This document shows, piece by piece, positions 17,462-26,805 of a stretch of DNA of 64,000 bases. Position 1 is the first letter of the stretch. The number at the start of each line of letters is the position of its first letter. Made by a program: the position numbers and the translations under genes. The notes under the pieces are model-generated. The model searched no databases. It had not been told where the DNA came from and saw only the letters and a list, made by a program, of their open reading frames with translations. Origin of the DNA: Candidatus Poribacteria bacterium (lineage in GTDB: Bacteria; Poribacteria; WGA-4E; WGA-3G); contig OY282386.1 of the NCBI GenBank assembly GCA_958295945.1, positions 3,776,204 through 3,840,203 on the forward strand. The letters are read 5' to 3'.

Positions 17462-17580
17462 ACATTGTCCGGCGAAATCAACGGTCCGAATGCGCTTATG
17501 GCATTCCCCGGGTCTCTGTGCTCCGCCACGTCTAAGAATTGGAGGTAACGGGCGGGCACAGAGACCTACCCGGACAATGT
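17462..17580. repeat. 119-bp nested inverted-repeat element
   Basis: ACATTGTCCG (17462-17471) is inverted at 17571-17580, and inside it CGGGTCTCTGTGC (17510-17522) is inverted as GCACAGAGACC-TA-CCCG (17555-17572). The core 'GGTCTCTGTGC' is akin to the GAGGTCTCCGTGCC core of the elements at 6.5 and 32.75 kb. There is no coding content. The rest of the 17186-17656 gap holds no gene. Confidence 0.7.
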
Positions 17581-17656
17581 GTAGAGAGAGGCGTTACCTG
17601 ATATGAAAAGTTTGGATAGGTACAAAAACTTTACACACCCTGACAGGATATTCTGA

Positions 17657-17685
17657 TTGATAGCAAGGAAAAAATGTAGTATAAT
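17657..17685 (+). promoter_or_regulatory. Sigma70-type promoter TTGATA-17-TATAAT
   Basis: The -35 TTGATA (17657-17662) and perfect -10 TATAAT (17680-17685) are 17 bp apart. The predicted transcript starts near 17692, giving a 37-nt leader before the ATG at 17729. This also shows that the longer frame starting TTG 17657 is not the real start. Confidence 0.75.
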
Positions 17686-17728
17686 TTTGAAAATTCTATA
17701 TGAGAATGAGATTGAGAAGGAGGGTGTC

Positions 17729-19543
17729 ATGAGTATTAAAGCAGACAAAAATCGACTCACACAAGCACACAATATAACAAAAATGAAGCGTGTTCACAAA
17801 CTGAATGAGATGCTCACAGTGTATCAGGAAAATAAAGACAATGAAGAACATAGCAAACAATATATCTACTGTGCTCTAATACCATCTTCTCAAATTCAGA
17901 ATTCGCTTGCTGACACTGATTGGGTTTTGACAAATTATCGTGGCATTCCCGGTGGAATGACCTATCAGAAACGGGGTGAATTGCAGCGCGAATACCTTCG
18001 CTATGGTATTGAAAATGGCGTTGAACCTTTAGTTATCAATAGAAACTTCTATGGCATACGGGAAGAATATAGTGAAATATCTGAAGAATTCCGCCTATTC
18101 CATAAACTCTATCACGAAAGAAAAACGGATCAATACATAAAGATAGATGATGCTGGAAATGAAGAAGTTGTAGCAATCGTTAAACCAGATATCATCCAGA
18201 TTCGACAAAAAGAAATTCGTCAATTCTTAGCTATTAAAGAGATGCATCTCGCGATCCAATTCATCATAAGTGAAACTTCATTACATACATTGGAAGATTT
18301 AGAATTGCAGGCTGGTGAGGAACATAAACAGGATGGATTAATGTGTTGGATGCTACGGTATGGAGACCTTCATGGAATAAATAATTGCCGTGCTTTTAGC
18401 CGATTAGTCGGAAAAAGATTAGTTGAACCGCTACCAAAGACAAAAAGTGGTTTTTGGCCATTCGCTGAGGAAGCAGATGAACAATTCGAGGAATTTATTA
18501 TTGATGTTGATGAAAACGGAGATGAAATCACTTACACTTCCAATCCTGATGATCTGAAAACCCCTGCAGATCCAGAGAATGTTCGTGGTGTGGATAATGA
18601 TGCACCGAGTTATCTAACTCCTATCCACTTTAGCAAGAAAGTATTAGACAAATACTACCAAGAATCAGGAAAATACAGAATTGAGGGTTCTTATTTAGGA
18701 TGTGGCAACCTATGGGGTGTCTCTATTGATAATCATCACAAAGATAAAGTTTGTATGTGGTTAGGAGATCTTGGACGTTACCTGCCTTATTGCGAACAGC
18801 AACATTTCCGAATACATAATATTCCTCCAACAGGAGGAATTAGCAAAACATATTTTGATCGACAGTTAGGTGCACAATTCAGAAATTCAGACATGCCAGA
18901 GCATATCTTACAACAACGTTATGATGAGTTACTAAAGGTGAGTCAAAAACATCTTGGAGAACAGTTGTTGTTAACACTAAACACAGCTGATGCATATCAT
19001 CTTAAAAACTTGAGAATTCCAGCAACGGATGAACAGCGAGATTTTGATGAGATGATTATGAGTTTAACAAAGATATTAATTGATTCACTAAACGTAAAAT
19101 ACATAAAAAAGATGATTCCTTTTGAGAAACGAGAGGAGTTTAAAGGGAAAAAAAGCATTGCACTACTTGAGGCTGCAGTACATCTTAATGAAATTGAAGG
19201 AGCAGAAAGGCATATTGATTTTCTCAGGAAACTACAGGGTTTACGCTCAAGCGGCAGTGCACATCGGAAGGGAGAAAGCTACGAGAATCTTGCAAAACAT
19301 TTTGGAATTGAAGATAAAAAACTACGAGATGTATTTACAGAAATTCTCATTAGTGCTACCTATGTCTTAGACTTCTTGATTATACTTATCAAGCGTGGAC
19401 AGATCCGTGAAATCGTTGAAAAGAACCAGATGTCCGCTGGATATGCTGTTATGGGTGAGATGATTGGAATAGTTGATGATGGTCCGACTGATAGCTCTGT
19501 CAATCACGATACAATGATTTATGAAACAGCGTCTAAGACATGA
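17729..19543 (+). CDS. Uncharacterised 604-aa protein with C-terminal HEPN-like motif, partner of PIN nuclease
   Basis: I do not recognise the family. The start ATG 17729 follows GAAGGAGGGTGTC, an ideal ribosome site. There is no signal peptide or membrane segment; the protein is charged and mostly alpha-helical by residue pattern. Near the C-terminus, R506-SSGSA-H512 fits the R-x(4-6)-H signature of HEPN RNases and sits between two long helices (NEIEGAERHIDFLRKLQGL and DVFTEILISATYVLDFLIIL), as in HEPN folds. The N-terminal 500 residues have no motif I can name. Its stop overlaps the start of a PIN-domain gene (ATGA), so the two are made together. A conflict or toxin-antitoxin type function is inferred from that pairing. 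HEPN assignment from one motif is tentative. Confidence 0.7.
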   Translation: MSIKADKNRLTQAHNITKMKRVHKLNEMLTVYQENKDNEEHSKQYIYCALIPSSQIQNSLADTDWVLTNYRGIPGGMTYQKRGELQREYLRYGIENGVEPLVINRNFYGIREEYSEISEEFRLFHKLYHERKTDQYIKIDDAGNEEVVAIVKPDIIQIRQKEIRQFLAIKEMHLAIQFIISETSLHTLEDLELQAGEEHKQDGLMCWMLRYGDLHGINNCRAFSRLVGKRLVEPLPKTKSGFWPFAEEADEQFEEFIIDVDENGDEITYTSNPDDLKTPADPENVRGVDNDAPSYLTPIHFSKKVLDKYYQESGKYRIEGSYLGCGNLWGVSIDNHHKDKVCMWLGDLGRYLPYCEQQHFRIHNIPPTGGISKTYFDRQLGAQFRNSDMPEHILQQRYDELLKVSQKHLGEQLLLTLNTADAYHLKNLRIPATDEQRDFDEMIMSLTKILIDSLNVKYIKKMIPFEKREEFKGKKSIALLEAAVHLNEIEGAERHIDFLRKLQGLRSSGSAHRKGESYENLAKHFGIEDKKLRDVFTEILISATYVLDFLIILIKRGQIREIVEKNQMSAGYAVMGEMIGIVDDGPTDSSVNHDTMIYETASKT

Positions 19544-19950
19544 TTTTTGTTGATACTGGTGCCTGGATTGCTCTGTTGAATAAAAAGGATCAATATCACC
19601 TTGATGCCGTGAATGTGTTAGAAGGTTTGCACCAACAACAGATGCGGCTTCTAACTACAGATTATGTAATAGATGAAACCGTTACCCGAATAAGGTATGA
19701 CACGAACCATTCTCTTGCCGTACTATTCCTGAACCGTATTGATCTTCTTATAGAGACTGAAATTCTAACTGTAGTACAAATTGATGAAACGGTATTTACA
19801 GCAGCAAAGATGCTATTTCTTCAGTATGACTCTGTGAGGTTATCCTTTACAGACTGCACAAGTTTTGCAATATGCAGTATGAAAAGTATCACAAAGGCGT
19901 TTGCATTTGATAGACATTTTCAGATGATGGGGATTGACTTGTTACAATAA
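19540..19950 (+). CDS. PIN-domain ribonuclease (VapC-like)
   Basis: A 136-aa protein spanning a single PIN domain, the usual VapC length. The four acidic metal ligands are in place: D5 (MIFVDTGAW), E46 (YVIDETVTR), D105 (LSFTDCTSF) and D124 (AFAFDRHF). It should cleave RNA with Mg2+. The ATG overlaps the stop of the 604-aa gene upstream (ATGA). VapC toxins normally sit behind a small DNA-binding VapB; here the partner is a large HEPN-like protein and no VapB-like ORF is visible, which makes the pair unusual. Its stop codon directly abuts the stop of the convergent cstA gene with no spacer. Confidence 0.85.
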   Translation: MIFVDTGAWIALLNKKDQYHLDAVNVLEGLHQQQMRLLTTDYVIDETVTRIRYDTNHSLAVLFLNRIDLLIETEILTVVQIDETVFTAAKMLFLQYDSVRLSFTDCTSFAICSMKSITKAFAFDRHFQMMGIDLLQ

Positions 19951-21852
19951 CTAATCAGCAGTTGCGGTTTCCAAAGGTGGTAACTCAGGATAATTCCCAC
20001 GCGCATTTCGCCATGCGATGATGCCTTCAGCAATCATCCAGACCTGTAATCCCTCCACTATAAGTCCAAATCCAAAGAGGAGATAATCACCTGTAAACAA
20101 CCATCCTTCAGGATTGAACATCTGATGCAGCATTGCCCAAGCAGGCATGAGGAGCATGACTACCATTGGCAGGAAAGCGAACCATATCGGTTTATTTCTA
20201 CGCACAAGGTAGAAGACGATGACCATGAATGCTAATCCGGCCAAGAGTTGATTTGTTGCACCGAAGAGCGGCCAGAGAGTCATGCCTCCACTACCAGGAC
20301 CGCTCGGTCCCTGTAGCAACGCTACTGCGGCAGCGAGTATCAGAGCAAACGCAGTAGCAAGATATCGATTTGTTAGTGGTTTGAACTTTGCAGTCTGTGC
20401 GAGTTCTTGAATTACGTATCGTTGTAATCGTGTAGCGGTATCAAGGGTTGTCGCTGCGAAACTTGCAACAAGAACTGCCATAATTGCAATTCCCATCTTT
20501 AGCGGAATACCGAGAGATGCAAGAAAATTTCCACCACCGTCAACAAAAGCACTTACCTTTTCTCTGAGTTTGTGGCTTGCCCAACCACCAACAACCGTAG
20601 TTGTGCCATCAGGATTAGTCACTTCTTCACCCGTTGCGTAACGTGTTCTCCACGCATCTTGATTAACAACGGGTTGAGTACCTCCCTCCTTTAAAATTGG
20701 TTGGAATGTGTAACCACCTGCAATAGTAGAGTCTGTGGTGCGGTTGAAAATACCCATTCCGATCCCAGCACAACAAGCAATAATAACGACAACGGCAAGT
20801 CCGCCTTCAAGTAGCATTGCCCCGTATCCTACGTATTGTGCATCGCTTTCGGATTCTACCTGTTTGCTTGAAGTGCCAGAACTGACCATGCAGTGAAATC
20901 CACTGACAGCACCACAGGCAATGGTAATAAAGAGGAAGGGCCAAATTGGTGGGGCATCGGGTGGTATATCCGAGGCAACTGCAGGGGCAGATGCAAATAA
21001 GTTTGCTTGTCCTGTTAATCCAGCAACAGCAAGACCAAGCACCAATAGAACAAGTGCTAATACTAATTCGTGGCTATTAATAAAATCTCGTGGTTGTAGG
21101 AGAGTCCAAACAGGCAAGACAGAAGCTATGAAGCAGTAAACGAACAGAACTAACGTCCATAGAACGACTACATTCAAAAAAGTTTCTCCAAGCAGTGGCA
21201 TACCTAACCAAGTGCTTAGATCAATCGGCAGAATGTATGCCCCGACACCCATGCCTATATACATCACACCGAGCGCGATGATAGATGGAATAAGAATGTT
21301 ACCACCGCGTCGGTAGATCCAAACACCAATTGCTATTGCAAGCGGTATCTCAATCCAGACAGAAAGGACAGATTCAGGATAGTAGGAAAAAATGAGAGCA
21401 ATGACCAGTCCAAAGATTGCGAGGACAATGGTCAATCCCATGAAGAGGACAAACAGGAACAGGAATTTAGCGCGCGGGCCGACCATTCTACCGGCAACTT
21501 CACCAACACTTTGCCCACGATTGCGGAGGGAGACGACTAACGAACCGAAGTCATGAACAGCACCGATAAATACAGAACCGAGGACGACCCAGAGTAATGC
21601 TGGCAACCATCCCCAAAACACTGCGATTGCAGGACCGACAATAGGACCTGTCCCTGCAATGCTGGTAAAGTGGTGTCCGAAAATGATCTCTTTTTTTGTA
21701 GGAACGTAATCTACATCGTCTTTGAGTTCTTGGCTCGGAACTTTCGCCTGAGGATCTAGACCGAATATCTTTCTTGCTAACCATTTGCCATAAGTGTTGT
21801 AAGCGACAATAAAGCCAACAAAACTTAAAACAGCAATAATAAGTGTGCTCAT
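19951..21852 (-). CDS. cstA: Carbon starvation protein A family transporter
   Basis: A 633-aa inner-membrane protein, full length for the CstA family, with about 16 hydrophobic segments. Family landmarks include the N-terminal VAYNTYGKWLARKIFGLD, FGHHFTSIAGTGPIVGPAIAV, GAVHDFGSLVVSLRNRGQS and AGLAFMVIVFYLVRRNKP. CstA members import peptides or pyruvate during carbon limitation, probably with H+. The start ATG 21852 has only a weak upstream GGAATT. Xylose isomerase lies upstream in the same direction after 46 bp, so co-transcription is possible and would link it to carbon acquisition. It is convergent with the PIN gene. Confidence 0.95.
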   Translation of the reverse strand: MSTLIIAVLSFVGFIVAYNTYGKWLARKIFGLDPQAKVPSQELKDDVDYVPTKKEIIFGHHFTSIAGTGPIVGPAIAVFWGWLPALLWVVLGSVFIGAVHDFGSLVVSLRNRGQSVGEVAGRMVGPRAKFLFLFVLFMGLTIVLAIFGLVIALIFSYYPESVLSVWIEIPLAIAIGVWIYRRGGNILIPSIIALGVMYIGMGVGAYILPIDLSTWLGMPLLGETFLNVVVLWTLVLFVYCFIASVLPVWTLLQPRDFINSHELVLALVLLVLGLAVAGLTGQANLFASAPAVASDIPPDAPPIWPFLFITIACGAVSGFHCMVSSGTSSKQVESESDAQYVGYGAMLLEGGLAVVVIIACCAGIGMGIFNRTTDSTIAGGYTFQPILKEGGTQPVVNQDAWRTRYATGEEVTNPDGTTTVVGGWASHKLREKVSAFVDGGGNFLASLGIPLKMGIAIMAVLVASFAATTLDTATRLQRYVIQELAQTAKFKPLTNRYLATAFALILAAAVALLQGPSGPGSGGMTLWPLFGATNQLLAGLAFMVIVFYLVRRNKPIWFAFLPMVVMLLMPAWAMLHQMFNPEGWLFTGDYLLFGFGLIVEGLQVWMIAEGIIAWRNARGNYPELPPLETATAD

Positions 21853-21898
21853 AAGCCAATTCCAGATTCTTCAGGATAGTCAGACAAATTCAATTGAA

Positions 21899-23068
21899 TT
21901 ATCTGACACCGGTAATAATCTCGAATGTAAGTTGATCTAACTTTTCGTATCCAAGTCCTTTTTGCGCGATTGTATCAGGTTTGAAGTCAATCTTTCTCAA
22001 TTTCTCAGTATTCTCTGCACTGTAATTTGCCATAATTGCTTCAAGTTCAGGGTCCCGCGCCCGCAAATCAGAGAGGATTCCTTGAATCTCAGCATCTTGA
22101 TTGAATTGGTTTGCCTTTTCTTTGAGTATCAGATAACTCCGCATGCATCCAGCTGCGAAGTCCCAAACCCCTTGTTCATCTTCAGTTCGGTATGCGTGTG
22201 CATCAAAGTGTCGATTACCATCCCAATTGACATCTTCAAGAAACTTAACGAGGAAGAACGCACTCTTAACGTTTTCTGATCCGAAACGTAGGTCTTGGTC
22301 AAAACGACTCATCTTCTGGTCGTTTAGGTCAATATGGAAGAGTTTTCCTGCTTCATACGCTTGAGCAACCCCATGCAGAAAACTCAAACCTGCCATAGTT
22401 TCGTGAGCAAATTCAGGATTGACACCAACCATTTCTGGGTGTTCAAGAGTCTCAATGAAATGGAGCATGTGTCCCGTAGTAGGTAAGTATATGTCTCCTC
22501 GAGGCTCATTCGGTTTTGCTTCTAATGCGAATTTTAGGTCGTAGCCTTGGTCGAGAACGTAGTTCGTGAAGTAGTTCATTGCTTCACGGTTCCATTTTAC
22601 TGTGTCTGGACCGTCCTTTGCTGCATCAACTTCTGCCCCTTCCCGACCGCCCCAAAAGACATAGACTTTTGCTCCAAGTTCTACTCCGAGATCAATTGCA
22701 TTCAAAGTTTTTTGAATAGCAAACGCTCTTACTTTTGGGTCGTTAGAGGTGAACGCACCATCTTTAAAAATCGGATGGTAAAACAAGTTGGTTGTAGCCA
22801 TCGGGACTTTCATACCGTGATCATCAAGTGCTTGCTTGAATTCACGCACAATTTGATCGCGTTCATTTGCTGAAGCATCAAACGGGACAAGATCGTTGTC
22901 GTGTAAGTTGACTCCGTAGGCTCCTAATTCACTTAGTTTTTTCACGCTATAGGTGGGTTTGAGTGGTGGTCTTACGACATCTCCGAATGGGTCTCGTCCG
23001 GGATTTCCAACGGTCCACAACCCGAAAGTGAACTTATGTTCAGGTTTGGGTTGAAACTGATCTGACAT
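21899..23068 (-). CDS. xylA: Xylose isomerase
   Basis: This enzyme interconverts D-xylose and D-xylulose with divalent metals. At 389 aa it belongs to the short class I (actinobacterial-type) isomerases. Motifs are complete: [17 protein letters not shown] (N-terminus), [18 protein letters not shown] with the catalytic His, [27 protein letters not shown] with the Lys/Glu metal site, VNPEFAHE and LFHIDLNDQ, and the [10 protein letters not shown] metal ligand region. GGAGCTATTGA precedes ATG 23068. Downstream is cstA. No xylulokinase is adjacent. Confidence 0.96.
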   Translation of the reverse strand: MSDQFQPKPEHKFTFGLWTVGNPGRDPFGDVVRPPLKPTYSVKKLSELGAYGVNLHDNDLVPFDASANERDQIVREFKQALDDHGMKVPMATTNLFYHPIFKDGAFTSNDPKVRAFAIQKTLNAIDLGVELGAKVYVFWGGREGAEVDAAKDGPDTVKWNREAMNYFTNYVLDQGYDLKFALEAKPNEPRGDIYLPTTGHMLHFIETLEHPEMVGVNPEFAHETMAGLSFLHGVAQAYEAGKLFHIDLNDQKMSRFDQDLRFGSENVKSAFFLVKFLEDVNWDGNRHFDAHAYRTEDEQGVWDFAAGCMRSYLILKEKANQFNQDAEIQGILSDLRARDPELEAIMANYSAENTEKLRKIDFKPDTIAQKGLGYEKLDQLTFEIITGVR

Positions 23069-23138
23069 TCAATAGCTCCTATCTTTTATTAGTTTAAGTT
23101 GGATTATAACACATTTGCATTATTTTTTACAGAATATT

Positions 23139-24461
23139 TCACACGCTCAAATGTTTGTCTATATTTTTGAGCACGTTATCGTACTCAGCTTCTAATTCCA
23201 GTGGAGTGTTATGATAACGCGGAGGAGGCTGATCGCGAACTACATTGTGATATGCCACTTTGAATTCTGGGAATTTCAGTCCAGTTGCTGTTGAAATCAC
23301 AATAACTCTATCATCTTTCTGTATCTGTTTCCGTTCAATCATTTTGATAAGGACTGCCAAAGCAACACCGGTGTGTGGACAATTAAATAGTCCAGTTCTA
23401 TCAGCTCGTGCCGCTGCATCTGCTAACTCTTCTTCTGATGCTTGGTCGACAATGCCATCAAACTGTTTTAGCACGCGAACTGCACGGTGTATTGAAACGG
23501 GATTGCCGATTTGAATAGCGGTTGCTTGGGTAGATTGTGCTGTGATGGCTTTAAACTCCGTGAATCCTGTCTGATAACTGCGATAAAGTGGGTTCGCCCG
23601 TTGTGCCTGTGCACATGCAATTCGCGGCAGTTTGTCTATAATACCGAGTTCTAACATCAATAGGAAACCTAAACCGAGAGCAGAAACGTTGCCAAGATTA
23701 CCGCCGGGTATGATGACCCAATCAGGCACTTCCCAATCAAACTGCTGCACTATTTCAATACTGATGGTTTTTTGTCCTTCAATTCGAAGTGAATTGATTG
23801 AGTTTGCGAGATAGAAGTCTTTCCTTGCAGCGAGTTCTTGAACGATTGCCATGCATCCATCAAAATCTGTCTCCAGCGAAAGTGTCAATGCCCCGTTTGC
23901 GATGGGTTGTATCAATTGCTCTCTGGTAACCTTTTCTTTTGGTAATAAGATGATTGCGGGGATACCCGCTGCGGAGGCATAGGCGGCTAATGATGCGGAT
24001 GTGTCTCCTGTTGATGCACACATAACGGCACGGATGTTACCTGACTCCGATATAATCTGGTTTACCATTGAGACGAGTACCGTCATGCCAAGGTCTTTGA
24101 ATGAACCGGTATGACTGTTTCCACACTGTTTAATCCAGAGATCGGAAACACCGAGTTGACTGCCAAACCGTTCTGCCCAGAAAAGATTTGTACCACCTTC
24201 ATACATAGAGATGATATTATTATCTTCAACAGTCGGACAAACAAGTTCTTTTTTTCCCCAGACGCCGCTTCCGTAAGGATATTGTGTGCGCATATAACGT
24301 TTTTCAAAAAGACATTTCCAATCTTCTGCGCTTCGCTGTTTCAACACATCCATGTCGTGTTTGACCTGTAACAACCCATTACAATTTTTGCAGCGATAGA
24401 TGATTTCAGTGAGTGGATACTTACATCCATTTTCACATTCGAACCAAGCATTGTAGTTCAT
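23139..24461 (-). CDS. thrC: Threonine synthase
   Basis: PLP enzyme converting O-phosphohomoserine to threonine. The 440-aa protein has an N-terminal zinc-ribbon (C9, C13, C24, C27), as in many threonine synthases of this branch, then the PLP lysine K122 in HTGSFKDLG and the phosphate-binding PGGNLGNVSALGLG. The C-terminal STATGLKFPEF segment is typical. Its ATG overlaps the end of scpB by 4 bp (ATGA), so it is translationally coupled as the last gene of the site-2 protease-scpA-scpB-thrC run. Confidence 0.93.
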   Translation of the reverse strand: MNYNAWFECENGCKYPLTEIIYRCKNCNGLLQVKHDMDVLKQRSAEDWKCLFEKRYMRTQYPYGSGVWGKKELVCPTVEDNNIISMYEGGTNLFWAERFGSQLGVSDLWIKQCGNSHTGSFKDLGMTVLVSMVNQIISESGNIRAVMCASTGDTSASLAAYASAAGIPAIILLPKEKVTREQLIQPIANGALTLSLETDFDGCMAIVQELAARKDFYLANSINSLRIEGQKTISIEIVQQFDWEVPDWVIIPGGNLGNVSALGLGFLLMLELGIIDKLPRIACAQAQRANPLYRSYQTGFTEFKAITAQSTQATAIQIGNPVSIHRAVRVLKQFDGIVDQASEEELADAAARADRTGLFNCPHTGVALAVLIKMIERKQIQKDDRVIVISTATGLKFPEFKVAYHNVVRDQPPPRYHNTPLELEAEYDNVLKNIDKHLSV

Positions 24462-25090
24462 TGTTCTATTTCCTCTTGAACGGTGTGAATATTCTCATGA
24501 CTGTTTGATGTCGTAAGCAGTTGTTCAATCTCTTCAAGAGATGGTAATTCGGATGGGTCTTTTAGTCCGAACTGTTGTAAGAAAGTGTCGGTAGTGGAAA
24601 ATAGAAGCGATCGTCCAGCACCCTCTTTTCTGCCAGATACACGGACGAGTCCTTTTTCAACAAGAGCACTGATGACACTGTCACTATTTACGCCACGAAT
24701 AGTGGATACTTCATTTCGTGTGACAGGTTGTTTGTAAGCGACTATTGCGAGTGTTTCTAATGCTGAAGGTGATAGTGTGACACGCACTTGTTGGATGTAG
24801 AACTTCCGAATCCATTCTGAATATTCTGGTTGGGTACATATTTGAAAACCGTTAGCAATTTCAATCAATCGGAAACTTCTATTCATCTGATGATAATCTT
24901 CTTTGAGTTCAGAGAGTGCCTTCCTAATCTCACGCACGTTCATTTTTGGAATTGCATGTTGAAACTGTTTTACTGTGATAGGTTCACTTGCAGCAAACAG
25001 AATTGCTTCCAATATTGATTTCGTGTTATTCTGTGGTTTTTCATCAAGTTTTTCTACTTGATCTTCAACGACAGTAATTTCTGATTCCAT
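24458..25090 (-). CDS. scpB: Chromosome segregation and condensation protein ScpB
   Basis: The winged-helix kleisin-associated subunit of the SMC-ScpAB condensin. The 210-aa protein has two winged-helix domains; the conserved core VTLSPSALETLAIVAYKQPVT, ..ST-IRGVNSDSVISALVEKGLV, GRSLLFSTTDTFLQQFGL is full. There is an extra N-terminal stretch of about 25 polar residues. It lies 22 bp after scpA and overlaps thrC by 4 bp, one operon. Confidence 0.95.
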   Translation of the reverse strand: MESEITVVEDQVEKLDEKPQNNTKSILEAILFAASEPITVKQFQHAIPKMNVREIRKALSELKEDYHQMNRSFRLIEIANGFQICTQPEYSEWIRKFYIQQVRVTLSPSALETLAIVAYKQPVTRNEVSTIRGVNSDSVISALVEKGLVRVSGRKEGAGRSLLFSTTDTFLQQFGLKDPSELPSLEEIEQLLTTSNSHENIHTVQEEIEQ

Positions 25091-25112
25091 TGTCTGATAT
25101 TTCCTTGACTCT

Positions 25113-25889
25113 CTATGTAGTAGAAGTAATACTCGTTGCTTTCACCAGATATATGCTTTCAAACAGACCGGTCTGGACAGACACGATTTTACCTAATCTG
25201 ATGAGTTCTAAAATAGCAAGAAATGTAACAATAAGGTCTAATTTCCTTGATGACAGTGGAAAGAGATCATCAAAAAGCAATTGGTCTGAAGTTTCTAACT
25301 GATTTTCTATAAACTCCATTTTTTCTTCAACAGTGACTGTTTCTTCTTCAACCGTCTCGTATTCATCATCCATATCAAGTTGTGCAACTCGTTCATTGAT
25401 GTTTTTGAAAGCAGAAAGCAGGTCAAAGAGTGTGGCTTTAATCTCGTAAGAACGCGTATCATCTAATTCTGAATGCAGTTTAGAACTTCTATTGTATATT
25501 GTTGTGCGGCGTTCGGCATATATATCTAATACTTGTGCTGCTTCTTTGTACCGTTTGTATTCTAATAGTTGTTGTACGAGTTGTTCTTGATTTCCTATTG
25601 AATTATCGGTTTTAGTTTCGTTCTTTGGGAGAATATTTTGTGACTTTATTTGTAATAAGGTGGCTGCCATGACCAAGAATTCAGATGCTAAATCTAAATC
25701 CAACTGCTCCATAAGATTAATGTATTCAAGATAACGGTCGGTAATTTTTGCGATCTGAATGTCATAAATATCCATTTCCTCTTTCTGAATTAGATGAAGG
25801 AGGAGATCAAGTGGTCCCTCAAAACCGTCAAGTTTTACAGCATATATTGGGTGTGAAGAAGGATGAGTTAAAGAAAGTTCAGCTAACAT
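25113..25889 (-). CDS. scpA: Segregation and condensation protein ScpA (kleisin)
   Basis: The kleisin that bridges SMC heads. The 258-aa protein has the canonical N-terminus VKLDGFEGPLDLLLHLIQKEEMDIYDI, then ITDRYLEYINLM and a C-terminal winged-helix (FLAILELIRLGKIVSVQ). The ATG at 25889 begins about 17 residues before the motif with a weak ribosome site; translation may be coupled to the protease gene 42 bp upstream. Partner ScpB is directly downstream; smc is not in the window. Confidence 0.95.
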   Translation of the reverse strand: MLAELSLTHPSSHPIYAVKLDGFEGPLDLLLHLIQKEEMDIYDIQIAKITDRYLEYINLMEQLDLDLASEFLVMAATLLQIKSQNILPKNETKTDNSIGNQEQLVQQLLEYKRYKEAAQVLDIYAERRTTIYNRSSKLHSELDDTRSYEIKATLFDLLSAFKNINERVAQLDMDDEYETVEEETVTVEEKMEFIENQLETSDQLLFDDLFPLSSRKLDLIVTFLAILELIRLGKIVSVQTGLFESIYLVKATSITSTT

Positions 25890-25931
25890 AGTCGTTTGAG
25901 TAATGCGTACAAGTTAATCTATCATACAAGT

Positions 25932-26624
25932 TTATCGCAAACCAATTATTCCCGCTATTATTTCTACAATATAAAGACTTATGAAACTGAGTATTCTAAG
26001 GGGACTTGGAATATTTATTAAGTATGGTAAAAATATAAGTGCCATTAGAATTGGCATACCGTAAGGTGCAAGTTTTTCAAATTCTCGGGATGCCCGTTCT
26101 GGTAGTAGACCATTGACTACACTAAATCCGTCTAATGGAAATAGAGGCAACATATTAAAAACTGCAAGAAATATACTTATTATTGCTGATCGTTCTAAAA
26201 ACTTGTAGATAACTAATTGCGTTTCGGAATTATAGGGTTTAAAGTCTATTGATAATTCCAATACCTTGATAATACCGAAAATCCCGAAAGTCAATATGAT
26301 ATTCATGAAGGGACCTGCAGCGGCAATCAGCATAAGATCTCTTCTTGGATTTTTCAGATTATATGGATCAACCGGAACAGGTTTTGCCCATCCAAAGAAT
26401 CCTCCTCCATAAAGTGAGCCTACCAAAGGTAAAATTAATGTTCCAATGGGATCAATGTGTACTGCGGGGTTGAACGACATGCGTCCTAAATCTTTTGCCG
26501 TTGGGTCTCCTAACATATTGGCAGATTTGGCATGTCCCCATTCGTGAAAAGTTAAGAGTATAATGAACTGACAGACGATAAGAATCGCTCTGGCAATGTT
26601 GTCTGGTGAAAATAAATCCATCAT
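25932..26624 (-). CDS. Site-2 protease family membrane metallopeptidase (M50)
   Basis: A 230-aa integral membrane zinc protease, minimal M50B form without PDZ or CBS domains. The zinc motif H27-EWG-H31 lies in the first membrane segments and the second motif, NMLPLFPLDGF, is the usual (N)xxPxPxLDG variant contributing the third ligand Asp. About five to six transmembrane helices. It heads the run leading into scpA-scpB-thrC, a neighbourhood often seen for this family. Two adjacent ATGs (26624, 26621) are possible starts. Confidence 0.92.
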   Translation of the reverse strand: MMDLFSPDNIARAILIVCQFIILLTFHEWGHAKSANMLGDPTAKDLGRMSFNPAVHIDPIGTLILPLVGSLYGGGFFGWAKPVPVDPYNLKNPRRDLMLIAAAGPFMNIILTFGIFGIIKVLELSIDFKPYNSETQLVIYKFLERSAIISIFLAVFNMLPLFPLDGFSVVNGLLPERASREFEKLAPYGMPILMALIFLPYLINIPSPLRILSFISLYIVEIIAGIIGLR

Positions 26625-26647
26625 AATTCTTTTCTATATCTTATGAG

Positions 26648-26767
26648 AACCTAAGTTGCTACGGACTGAATATTAATCATCAAAATACGTTATTGAACGA
26701 AGAAACAAAGGATTTCAGCATATTTTGGTGCCACTTCATATAAATCGGGGTTACAAACCCATCCAAC
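26648..26767 (+). repeat. 120-bp dispersed repeat, copy 1
   Basis: From AACCTAAGTTGCTAC to ACCCATCCAAC this matches 29402-29521 over its whole length in the same orientation, with about 15-20% differences and a few small indels. It lies between the CCA-adding enzyme gene and the site-2 protease gene. No ORF or clear terminal inverted repeat. Confidence 0.8.
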
Positions 26768-26805
26768 AAATGATAGGTGGTAACTTACGCTATGATATGA
26801 AAAAT

